The notes under the pieces: model-generated
The model's input: only the letters and a program-made list of their open reading frames with translations
What the model was told of the DNA's origin: nothing
Database searches by the model: none
Translations under genes and position numbers: made by a program
Shown: piece after piece, positions 1 through 6,478 of the stretch
Numbering within the stretch: position 1 is the stretch's first letter
How the letters are laid out: the number at the start of each line of letters is the position of its first letter
Assembly (NCBI GenBank): GCA_003222235.1
Contig: QHVD01000285.1
Coordinates: 1 to 22,914, forward strand
Source: Gemmatimonadota bacterium
GTDB taxonomy: Bacteria; Gemmatimonadota; Gemmatimonadetes; Gemmatimonadales; GWC2-71-9
Length of the DNA stretch: 22,914 bases
Direction of reading: 5' to 3'

Positions 1-34
1 CGACGAGCACCGCGCCGGCGACGAGCTTGCCCAT
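1..34 (-). CDS. N-terminus of an unidentified secreted or membrane protein, cut by the window edge
   Basis: Only the first 11 codons are present. They start at an ATG (34-32) and read MGKLVAGAVLV, one Lys followed by a hydrophobic run, as in a signal peptide or first membrane segment. A GGAG Shine-Dalgarno-like stretch lies about 7 nt upstream of the ATG. Family A of the palindromic elements lies between this start and the ATPase gene. A possible promoter has TATCTT at 66-61 as the -10, with a CTGACG -35 inside the palindrome arm (90-85, spacer 18). No function can be assigned. It is not recognisably the VWA-domain protein that often accompanies MoxR-type ATPases, although 11 residues cannot exclude that. 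Confidence 0.5.
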   Translation of the reverse strand, partial: MGKLVAGAVLV

Positions 35-73
35 GGGGACTCCGGAGGGGAGACGGGGAGAAGATACTTGCTT

Positions 74-150
74 GAGACGTGAGACGTCAGACATCAGACG
101 TCAGAAGTGATGTGTGTGTTTCACGTCTGATGTCTGACGTCTGAAGTCTC
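74..150. repeat. Family A palindromic element with 7-nt units
   Basis: Positions 74-101 and 123-150 form an inverted repeat in which 26 of 28 positions pair. The core 82-101/123-142 is a perfect 20-bp stem, and the spacer is 21 nt. Each arm is itself a tandem of heptamers: GAGACGT, CAGACAT and CAGACGT on the left, ACGTCTG and ATGTCTG on the right. Degenerate heptamers continue to about 160 and run through the stop codon of the ATPase gene (159-157). The second arm of each strand carries TGA every 7 nt, so it closes all three frames. No U-tract follows the stem, so a classical intrinsic terminator is unlikely. Confidence 0.85.
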
Positions 151-156
151 CAGTCT

Positions 157-1644
157 TCAGGAGAACAGGTTCGGTCCCGGCCCTCCCGCCGGCCCTCCCG
201 TCTTCCCATACCCCGGCCCCTTAGGCTCGGCGCGGGCCCGGGTGTACCCGAGCTCCTCCGAGCGGGAGATCCGCTTCTCGGCCACGAGGCCTTCGAGCAC
301 CAGCTCGCAGGCCGCGACCATCGTCGCGGGATCTTTCCGCGCCGCGAGCCCGACCTGGTCCACCAGGCCGAGGAGGCCGGGGACGACGCTGAATCCCTTG
401 AGACACGTCTCCGAGCGCTCGTCCGCGGAGATCTTGAGGGCGCCGCCTTCGTCGAACCAGTGGATGATGTCGTCCACGTTGGCGCCGCCGACGCGGGCCT
501 CGAAGGTCTTCCCCGCGGCGCGGCGGATCAGGTCCTTCGCGATCACTTCGGGGCCCTGCAACTCGCCCTCGTACTCGAGCTCGAGCTTCCCCGTGATGGC
601 GGGGAGCGCGGCGTAGATGTCGGAGATGCGCGGCACGACCGTCTTTTCCTTGGTGACGATGGTGCGCCGCTCGGCGTTCGACACCACGTTCTCGAGCACG
701 CTGATCGGCAGGCGCTGCGACACGCCGCTGCGGCGGTCGACGCGCTTGTCCTCGCGCGCCTCGAAGGCGATCCGCTCGATCAGCTCGGCGATGAAGTCCG
801 GCACCTTGAGCGGCCGGCCGTTCCGGTCGAGCCACGCTTCCTGATGGGTGATGGCTGCGCCGAGCTCGACGGTGTGCGGGTAGTGCGTGAGAATCTCGGA
901 CCCGATGCGGTCTTTCAAGGGCGTGATGATCTTGCCGCGCGCGGTGTAGTCCTCTGGGTTCGCCGTGAAGACGAGGGCGACGTCGAGGTTCAGCCGCACC
1001 GGATAACCCTTGATCTGGACGTCGCCCTCCTGCATGATGTTGAACAATCCCACCTGGATCTTCCCCGCGAGATCGGGCAGCTCGTTGAGGGCGAAGACAC
1101 CACGGTTCGCCCGCGGCAACAGTCCGAAATGCATCGTCAGCTCGTCGGAGAGCAGGTGGCCGCCGCGCGCGGCCTTGATGGGGTCCACGTCGCCGATGAT
1201 GTCGGCGATGGTGACGTCGGGGGTGGCGAGCTTCTCGACGTAGCGCGCGTCACGCGGCAGCCAGGCGACCGGCGTCCGGTCGGCGTGCTCGGCCACGACC
1301 TCGCGGCCGTACTTGGAGATCGGAGCGAACGGGTTGTCGTTCACCTCGCTTCCCGCGATGATCGGGATCTCCTCGTCGAGGAGGGAGACGAGCTGCCGGA
1401 GGATGCGACTCTTGGCCTGCCCGCGCAGGCCCAGCAGGATGAAGTTGTGGCGTGAGAGAATGGCGTTGATGAGTTGCGGGATGACCGTGTCTTCGTAGCC
1501 CACGATGCCGGGGAAAAGCGGCGAGCCGTTCTCGAGCAGGCAAACGAGGTTCGCCCGCATTTCGTCCTTGACGGCGCGCCGGATGCGGGCGGGACTCGCC
1601 CACTCGGTCTGGTTCAGCTCGCCCAGCGTAGTCGGCTTGCTCAT
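157..1644 (-). CDS. MoxR/magnesium-chelatase-like AAA+ ATPase
   Basis: This is a 495-residue AAA+ ATPase of the magnesium chelatase I/MoxR group. A Walker A variant GLRGQAKS is at residues 72-79. A Walker B-like strand, GVFALNELPDL, is at about 182-192, with Asn-Glu instead of Asp-Glu. Sensor-1 LVFTANPED is at about 224-232. Such ATPases usually act as chaperone-like motors together with a von Willebrand A (metal-binding) partner. The protein is longer than BchI/ChlI (about 340 residues), with an added C-terminal region and a Gly/Pro-rich tail. No bacteriochlorophyll genes are nearby, so a role in pigment synthesis is not supported. The ATG at 1644 directly precedes the conserved N-terminal part. 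A weak TTTACA-N17-TTAACT promoter (1681-1653) would start the transcript almost at the ATG. The expected VWA partner is not identifiable in the window. Confidence 0.85.
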   Translation of the reverse strand: MSKPTTLGELNQTEWASPARIRRAVKDEMRANLVCLLENGSPLFPGIVGYEDTVIPQLINAILSRHNFILLGLRGQAKSRILRQLVSLLDEEIPIIAGSEVNDNPFAPISKYGREVVAEHADRTPVAWLPRDARYVEKLATPDVTIADIIGDVDPIKAARGGHLLSDELTMHFGLLPRANRGVFALNELPDLAGKIQVGLFNIMQEGDVQIKGYPVRLNLDVALVFTANPEDYTARGKIITPLKDRIGSEILTHYPHTVELGAAITHQEAWLDRNGRPLKVPDFIAELIERIAFEAREDKRVDRRSGVSQRLPISVLENVVSNAERRTIVTKEKTVVPRISDIYAALPAITGKLELEYEGELQGPEVIAKDLIRRAAGKTFEARVGGANVDDIIHWFDEGGALKISADERSETCLKGFSVVPGLLGLVDQVGLAARKDPATMVAACELVLEGLVAEKRISRSEELGYTRARAEPKGPGYGKTGGPAGGPGPNLFS

Positions 1645-1707
1645 GGCTCCATAGTTAATCGGCCTGCTCCAGCGATGTAAAGAGTCGCACCTGGCGACGC
1701 TTTCCCC

Positions 1708-1735
1708 TTGACTCCGAACAGCGTGCTGCTACGTT
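1708..1735 (+). promoter_or_regulatory. Candidate sigma-70-type promoter of the Met/His-rich lipoprotein gene
   Basis: TTGACT at 1708-1713 is followed, after 16 nt, by TACGTT at 1730-1735. A clear AGGAG ribosome-binding site lies at 1772-1776, 5 nt before the ATG at 1782. The -35 is close to consensus and the -10 is weaker. Confidence 0.45.
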
Positions 1736-1781
1736 TTCCCCGCCGAACGCCCCCTCACCGCCACCTCCATCAGGAGTACGC

Positions 1782-2027
1782 ATGAAGCGTATCGCCCTAG
1801 CCTTGACCGTCGTCGTGCTGGGCGGCTGTCAAAAGGCGGAGCAGCACCCAGCGCAGCAGATGCAAATGAGTCAGGACACATCGCATATGATGGCGGACAC
1901 GTCCCACAAGATGATGGCGGACACATCCCACATGATGATGGCCGACACGGCGAAGCACATGATGATGGCCGACACCGCGAAGAAGATGGCGCCCATGAAG
2001 AAGGCCGGCGCGAAGCGGAAGCCGTAG
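1782..2027 (+). CDS. Small Met/His-rich repeat lipoprotein
   Basis: This is an 81-residue protein with a lipoprotein signal peptide. A Lys-Arg start and hydrophobic core lead to LGGC, so Cys16 would be lipidated. The mature part is almost entirely repeats of an 8-9 residue unit built on MMADTSH or MMADTAKH, about four copies, and it ends in a Lys-rich tail. Clustered Met and His residues on a periplasmic lipoprotein suggest loose binding of copper or silver ions, as in other Met-rich copper-handling proteins, but no fold or family is recognised. It is the only rightward gene in the left part of the window. It has its own promoter and ribosome-binding site and is followed by a hairpin terminator, so it is transcribed alone. 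The repeat is visible at DNA level, so copy number may vary between strains. Confidence 0.75.
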   Translation: MKRIALALTVVVLGGCQKAEQHPAQQMQMSQDTSHMMADTSHKMMADTSHMMMADTAKHMMMADTAKKMAPMKKAGAKRKP

Positions 2028-2052
2028 CCGGCGCGCGCGTCGCCGTAACGAT

Positions 2053-2077
2053 GCCCGGGACCGGCGCCCGGGCTTTT
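2053..2077 (+). terminator. Intrinsic terminator after the lipoprotein gene
   Basis: GCCCGGG (2053-2059) pairs with CCCGGGC (2067-2073) across a 7-nt loop, followed by TTTT at 2074-2077. It lies 26 nt after the lipoprotein stop codon and between that gene and the converging ygfZ-like gene, as expected of a terminator. Only the plus strand has the T-tract. Confidence 0.75.
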
Positions 2078-2103
2078 CGTTGCTCAGCGCGCGAGCGGCG
2101 CGC

Positions 2104-3174
2104 TCAGGCCGGCTGCACGAACGGGAAGGCGAACGGGAGCTCGACGACGCGCGCGTCGCGCCCGGCGGCGCGTACCATGGTGCCGGGACCGACCTCGCGG
2201 CGGATCACGGCGAGGCCGATCCAGCAACCCGCGCCGGCCACGCGGCCCTCGGGGACCCACGCGAGGCTCGTCACGCGGCCCACGGCGCGGTCGACATGCG
2301 TCACCGTGCTCCAGGCGTCGCCGGGCGGCGCCGGCGGTCCCGCGTCGAACAGGAGCCCTCGCAGGTAGCGGTTCGTGTGGCCTCGAAAGTGAAGGCGCGA
2401 GACGGTCTCCTGACCGGTGTAGCAGCCCTTCGTGTAGGACACGCCGCCGAGCTCGTCGTAGCGCACTTCCTGCGGGATCGTCTTGTCGTCGACCTCGGCG
2501 CCGAGTTGGGGCCACCCCGCCAGGATGCGCATGAACTCGAGCGCGGCGGCATCCGCCACGAGGGCGCCCGTGGCGGCGAGGCGGTCCGAGAGCGTCTCCG
2601 CTTCGGCGGCGGGAACCGTGATCTGCAGGGTGAAAGGCGCGCCCTCGGGCGCATGTGCCACCTCGCTGCGCGTGTCGAGCGTCGCCACCACGCGCCCCGG
2701 GGCCGGGGGGAGCGGGAGCGTCGCGGCCTCGGCGACGCCGAGCGAGCGCGGCCCGGCGAGCCGGTAGACGGCGACGTCGCCGGTCTGGTCGAGCACGTGG
2801 GCGAGGCGCGGCGGCACCGAGCGCGTGAAGATGGCCAGCGCGCGCTCGCGGGCTTCGTGCGGCACGGTGAAGGTCACCGTCGCGCCGAGCCGAGCAGCCC
2901 AGCCATCCACCAGGATCATCCCTTTCGGCGTGAGCAGCGCGCCGTACAAGAACGCGCCGTCTCCCGGGTCCTCGAGGTCGTTCGTGAGCAGTCCCTGAAA
3001 GCAGTTCACCGCTCCGGGACCTTGGAGCGCGACCACCGCGACCGGGGCGCGCGCCGCCACCGCCCCGGTCCGGAGCGCGGCGACGAGCGCCGGTGTGATG
3101 CGCCCCGGCTCGATGCGGGCGATCCCCGGCGGGGACGGCAGGGGCGGGATGGACGAAGCCGCAGCCGGACTCAT
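2104..3174 (-). CDS. ygfZ: YgfZ/GcvT-like folate-binding protein
   Basis: This is a 356-residue protein of the YgfZ family, which resembles the glycine-cleavage T-protein and in E. coli binds tetrahydrofolate and supports assembly or repair of certain iron-sulfur proteins. The hallmark motif KGCYTGQE is at residues 249-256, and its Cys is the conserved functional residue. The N-terminal half has the expected folate-barrel sequence (VVALQGPGAVNCFQGLLTNDL, about residues 47-67). The ATG at 3174 overlaps the stop of the preceding HAD gene by 4 nt (ATGA), so the two are translationally coupled. Its position downstream of glcF, which carries two iron-sulfur clusters, is consistent with a supporting role for that enzyme, but this is an inference. 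Confidence 0.9.
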   Translation of the reverse strand: MSPAAASSIPPLPSPPGIARIEPGRITPALVAALRTGAVAARAPVAVVALQGPGAVNCFQGLLTNDLEDPGDGAFLYGALLTPKGMILVDGWAARLGATVTFTVPHEARERALAIFTRSVPPRLAHVLDQTGDVAVYRLAGPRSLGVAEAATLPLPPAPGRVVATLDTRSEVAHAPEGAPFTLQITVPAAEAETLSDRLAATGALVADAAALEFMRILAGWPQLGAEVDDKTIPQEVRYDELGGVSYTKGCYTGQETVSRLHFRGHTNRYLRGLLFDAGPPAPPGDAWSTVTHVDRAVGRVTSLAWVPEGRVAGAGCWIGLAVIRREVGPGTMVRAAGRDARVVELPFAFPFVQPA

Positions 3175-3845
3175 CCGTCGGTCAGCGGTAAGAGCTCGGT
3201 GGGGTCGTGCCCGGCGAACGAATCCCAGACGACGTCGGCGCCGGCGAGGTCGTTCGGCGCATGGCTCGTCGCGAGCATCGCACAGCGCATCCCCGCAGCG
3301 TGGGCGGCTTCGAGACCACGTAGCGAGTCTTCGATCACCACGCAGCTACGGGCCGCGAGCGGCCGGCGTCGGGCGAGCGCCGCGCGCGCGGCCAGGTAGC
3401 CGGCCGGGTCGGGCTTGGCGCGGGGCACGTCTTCTGCGGCCAAGATTACCTCGAAGTGGGACCGGAGCCCGGCACGGGCGAGCACCGTCTCGATCTCGTG
3501 CCGCCGCGCTCCGCTCACAAGTCCCAGCCGGAACCGCTCGGCGGCGCGCGGCACGAAGTCCGCGACCCCGGGCACCAGGCTGAGCGACCGATCGATCAAG
3601 CGCTGATAGATTCGGGACTGCTCGGCGAGCAACCGCTCCAGCCGGACCGTGGCTAGCGGTCTCCCGGCGCGGCGGAACGCCTCCATCAGCGAGGTCCGGT
3701 CGTCGCGCCCCAGGTACTCGGAGTAATACTGCTCCCTGGTGAGAGAGATGCCGCCCTCGGCGAGCACCGTATTCAGGGCTTCGCGATGTTGCTCCTCGTC
3801 GTCGGCGATGACGCCGTTGAAGTCGAACAACAAGGCTTCCGTCAT
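3171..3845 (-). CDS. HAD-superfamily hydrolase (beta-phosphoglucomutase/phosphatase-like)
   Basis: This is a 224-residue HAD subfamily I protein with a helical cap. Motif I is DFNGV at residues 8-12, so the usual second Asp (general acid/base) is Asn. Motif II Ser is in LVSGAR (about 109-114), the motif III Lys is in PRAKPDP (141-147) and the motif IV acidic pair is in VIEDS (170-174). The open frame extends a further 42 codons upstream, but the ATG at 3845 is preferred. It has AGAGG just upstream and begins directly with the conserved first strand. In a glycolate oxidase neighbourhood, phosphoglycolate phosphatase is a tempting role, but the sequence does not fix the substrate and the Asn makes the activity uncertain. 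The stop overlaps the ygfZ start. Confidence 0.85.
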   Translation of the reverse strand: MTEALLFDFNGVIADDEEQHREALNTVLAEGGISLTREQYYSEYLGRDDRTSLMEAFRRAGRPLATVRLERLLAEQSRIYQRLIDRSLSLVPGVADFVPRAAERFRLGLVSGARRHEIETVLARAGLRSHFEVILAAEDVPRAKPDPAGYLAARAALARRRPLAARSCVVIEDSLRGLEAAHAAGMRCAMLATSHAPNDLAGADVVWDSFAGHDPTELLPLTDG

Positions 3846-3998
3846 ATCGCCTCTGCAGTGCCGCATGCGCTCATCAGCTTGAAAGATACACAGACGGCTG
3901 GCGAGACGTGGCGACGGCCCGGCCGACCCGGCGCCTGCAACCACCTGCGACTTGGTGTGTTGGAGCTCCACCGCCGGCTTCCGCCCTCGGCAGCGCCC
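3846..3998. other. 153-bp spacer between glcF and the HAD gene
   Basis: No credible gene is present. Positions 3886-3909 read much like the distal end of family C (ATACACAGACGGCT here, ATACAGACAGACGGCT at 8639-8654), but no facing inverted arm is present. This is possibly a degraded or solitary half-copy. No clear terminator is seen, so read-through from glcF into the HAD gene is possible. Confidence 0.4.
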
Positions 3999-5270
3999 TC
4001 AGGCGTAGTAGCCGGCCGCCTGGTACGACTCGTCCAGCAGCTCGACCGGATGGCGGGCCTGGGCGGCTATACCGGCGGCGGCGAGGGCGGCGCCGAGCTG
4101 CATGAGGCAGCCGGGGTTTCCGGTTGCGACGATTTGCGGGGCCGCGTCGCGCAGCGACGCAAGCTTCGGCATGAGCACGGCGCGCGACATACCGGGCTCG
4201 AGCAGGGTGAACAGACCGGCGCTGCCGCAGCACTGCGCCGCGTCGGGCGTCGAGATCACGCGGAGCACCGGGATCGCCGCAAGCACGCGGAGCGGCGGCT
4301 CTGCGATGCGCTGGGCGTGGAGCAGGTGGCAGGGTGGATCGTAGGCGACCCTCCGGTCGAGCGGCGCGCCGGGCCGCGGGCCCCGCTCGGCCAAGAGCTC
4401 CGTCACGTCTTTCACGCGCGCCGCGAAACTCACCCCATCGCCTGCGGCGGCGTCTTCCTCGTCGAGCAGGTGCGCATACTCCTTCAGCATCGCGCCGCAG
4501 CCGGCGCTGTTCACGACGATCGGCTCCTCCCCGGCCCCGAACGCGGCAACGTTCTGACGGGCGAGCGCCCGGGCCTCGTCACGCAACCCCGCGTGAGCGT
4601 GCAACGCGCCGCAGCAGACCTGCCGGGCCACCGCGCGCACCTCGTACCCGTTGACCGCGAGAGTCCGAATCGTCGCGTCGTGCACGTGCGGGAAGAGGCC
4701 GTCCATGACGCAGCCGCGGAAGAGAAGGGTCGTGGTCAATGCGGAGTGCGGAGTGCGGAGTGAGGAATGGACGGTCGGGCTTCGATTCCGCATTCCGCAT
4801 TCCGCATTCCGCACTGGTCGAGTCGCCGCCAGCATCCCCAGCGCAAACCGGAATCGCCCCCAACCCGCGAGCGCGCGAGGGAGACCGATCACCCGCAGGC
4901 TGCGCGCCAGGGCGTACACGACCCTCGAGACACCTGGGGTCGTCAGTGCCCAGAGCGCCAGGCGGGCGAACGGCGGTGCGCCCCGCGTGCGGGCCAGGAG
5001 GGCCCGGGCCGCCCCGAGCCCGTGACCGTAGCCGACGCCCGATGGACACACCGGCTCGCAGGCGCGGCAGCCCAAGCAGCGGTCGAGATGCACGGCGACG
5101 GCCGGGTCGTCGGGCTCGAGCTCACCGGCCTCGAGGGCGCGCATCAGCTCGATGCGGCCCCGGGGACTATCGGCCTCGTCGCCGGTGGCGAGAAACGTCG
5201 GGCACGCCTGGAGACAGAACCCGCAATGGACGCAGGTATCGAGTGCCGCGAAGCCGCCGCGCTCGGTCAT
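3999..5270 (-). CDS. glcF: Glycolate oxidase iron-sulfur subunit GlcF, with an in-frame palindromic insertion
   Basis: This is the electron-transfer subunit of glycolate dehydrogenase, which carries electrons from the flavoprotein subunits toward the quinone pool. Two [4Fe-4S] ferredoxin motifs are visible: Cys13/16/19/23 (CVHCGFCLQAC) and Cys65/68/71/75 (CLGCRACEPVC). Two CCG-type cysteine-rich domains follow: CCGALH at 219 with Cys258, and CCGSAG at 347 with Cys314. At 423 residues it is slightly longer than E. coli GlcF (407). The excess is explained by residues about 153-178, which are encoded by a 78-nt family B palindrome lying in the linker between the ferredoxin part and the first CCG domain. 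The reading frame and all cluster ligands are kept. The ATG at 5270 overlaps the glcE stop (ATGA). Confidence 0.93.
   Translation of the reverse strand: MTERGGFAALDTCVHCGFCLQACPTFLATGDEADSPRGRIELMRALEAGELEPDDPAVAVHLDRCLGCRACEPVCPSGVGYGHGLGAARALLARTRGAPPFARLALWALTTPGVSRVVYALARSLRVIGLPRALAGWGRFRFALGMLAATRPVRNAECGMRNRSPTVHSSLRTPHSALTTTLLFRGCVMDGLFPHVHDATIRTLAVNGYEVRAVARQVCCGALHAHAGLRDEARALARQNVAAFGAGEEPIVVNSAGCGAMLKEYAHLLDEEDAAAGDGVSFAARVKDVTELLAERGPRPGAPLDRRVAYDPPCHLLHAQRIAEPPLRVLAAIPVLRVISTPDAAQCCGSAGLFTLLEPGMSRAVLMPKLASLRDAAPQIVATGNPGCLMQLGAALAAAGIAAQARHPVELLDESYQAAGYYA
4738..4815 (-). repeat. Family B palindromic element, copy 1, inside glcF
   Basis: The element has a 31-nt left arm (4738-4768), a 16-nt loop (4769-4784) and a 31-nt right arm (4785-4815), 78 nt in total (26 codons). 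The left arm is tandem GCGGAGT heptamers and the right arm tandem ATTCCGC heptamers. Of the 31 arm positions, 26 pair as Watson-Crick; three of the others are G-T pairs spaced exactly 7 nt apart. On the minus strand it is translated as part of GlcF, giving a peptide that contains VRNAECGMRN and SLRTPHSAL. It shares 70 of 78 positions with the copy at 6485-6562, including 11 of 16 loop bases. Confidence 0.9.
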
Positions 5271-6478
5271 TCACTGCCTTCGACCGCCACCACGAACGCT
5301 TCACCGGGATCAAAGGTGCGTCGCAGGCCGGTGACGAGGGGCCCAACGCCCTCGCGGTATGCCCCGAAGTGTCCCACCGTGCTGCGAACCGGCCACGGCG
5401 CGCGCTCCAGCGTGAGGGGCACTTCGAGGCCCGCAAGGGTGCGGCGCAGCCGGCGCAGCCGGTCCACCGTCGTTTCCCCGGCCCAACGGATCGCGCCGAC
5501 CCCCGGGCTCGCCGAGACCCATTCGTCCCCTACCTGATGCTGGAGCAGGTCGAGCAGCTCGTCGCTCGAGTCTGGGAGTCCGCCCGTGCGGAACGTGACC
5601 GGGCGGGCGGCGAGGCTCTCCGCCGCCCGCATCCAGAAGCCGTGCGCCTCGTCGGCGCGCAGCGTCGTAAAGCGCCCGCCCGTAGCGGCCCGCAGGCCCG
5701 CCTCCTCGGCCGCGACGAGCGCCGCCGAGCCAGCGACCCGGACCGCGAGCACCCAGCCCTCGCGCCGGGCGAGCGCCGGGGACATCAGCTCGAGCGCCGC
5801 CGGCTGCAGCCCTGCCGCAGCGATATCCTCGGCGACCTGCGTGAGGTCCTCTCGGCTCCCTTCGAGCAGCGACGTCTGGTCGACGCGTGGCAGGGCGTGG
5901 AGCCGCAGGTGCACCAGCACGATCACGCCGAACGCGCCGAACCCGCCCGCCTCGAGCTTCGTCAGATCGTAGCCCGCGACGTTTTTCATCACCCGCCCGC
6001 CGCTCTGGACGATGCGGCCGTCGCCGGTGACGAATGTGACGCCCAGGACATGGTCGCGCACGGCCCCGAACCCCTGTCGCAGCGGCCCCGCGGTGGCCGT
6101 CGCCACCACCGAGCCGAGGGTGCGGCCCGCGAGCCCGGGGGGATCGAGGCTGAGCCAGGTGCCGCGGTCGGCGAGCTGCTGGCGCAGCAGGTCGCAGCCA
6201 ATCCCGGCCTCCGCGGTGGCGGAGAGATCCTGGGGCTCGACGGCCGGGATCCGGTCGAGGCGTCGCGTGGTGAGCGCCAGGGCGGCCGGCGCGTCGGTGG
6301 GCATCCAGGTGCCCGCCCCTTCGATCCGGATGCGCCAGCCTTCCTCCCGCGCCGTCCCGAGCAGCAGGGCCACGGCGTCAGGAGACGCGGGAGCGACGCG
6401 CGGCACCGCATCGGGGCCGCTCGAGACTTCCACGGCGTCGCTGCCGAGCAGGGCGCGGACGCGGTCGACGACGCTCAT
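5267..6478 (-). CDS. glcE: Glycolate oxidase FAD-binding subunit GlcE
   Basis: This 403-residue FAD-binding (PCMH/FAD_binding_4) protein is the second flavin subunit of glycolate dehydrogenase. Recognisable flavin-domain sequences are RIEGAGTWMP (about 51-60), GRTLGSVVATATAGPLRQGFGAVRD (about 108-132) and GGRVMKNVAGYDLTKLEAGGFGAFG (about 150-174), matching the GlcE pattern. The frame stays open upstream through the family B palindrome. The ATG at 6478 (MSVVDRVRALLG) is preferred because it makes a clean ATGA overlap with the glcD stop at 6477-6475 and leaves the repeat outside. The gene is translationally coupled to glcD upstream and to glcF downstream. Confidence 0.92.
   Translation of the reverse strand: MSVVDRVRALLGSDAVEVSSGPDAVPRVAPASPDAVALLLGTAREEGWRIRIEGAGTWMPTDAPAALALTTRRLDRIPAVEPQDLSATAEAGIGCDLLRQQLADRGTWLSLDPPGLAGRTLGSVVATATAGPLRQGFGAVRDHVLGVTFVTGDGRIVQSGGRVMKNVAGYDLTKLEAGGFGAFGVIVLVHLRLHALPRVDQTSLLEGSREDLTQVAEDIAAAGLQPAALELMSPALARREGWVLAVRVAGSAALVAAEEAGLRAATGGRFTTLRADEAHGFWMRAAESLAARPVTFRTGGLPDSSDELLDLLQHQVGDEWVSASPGVGAIRWAGETTVDRLRRLRRTLAGLEVPLTLERAPWPVRSTVGHFGAYREGVGPLVTGLRRTFDPGEAFVVAVEGSE

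Noticed and set aside
74..150. Intrinsic terminator of the ATPase gene
   Set aside because: The stem is strong, but no T-tract follows on the minus strand, and the repetitive heptamer structure is unlike ordinary terminators.
2080..3399. 439-codon plus-strand open frame
   Set aside because: It is antisense to ygfZ and the HAD gene, which have clear family motifs; the composition is that of a shadow frame.
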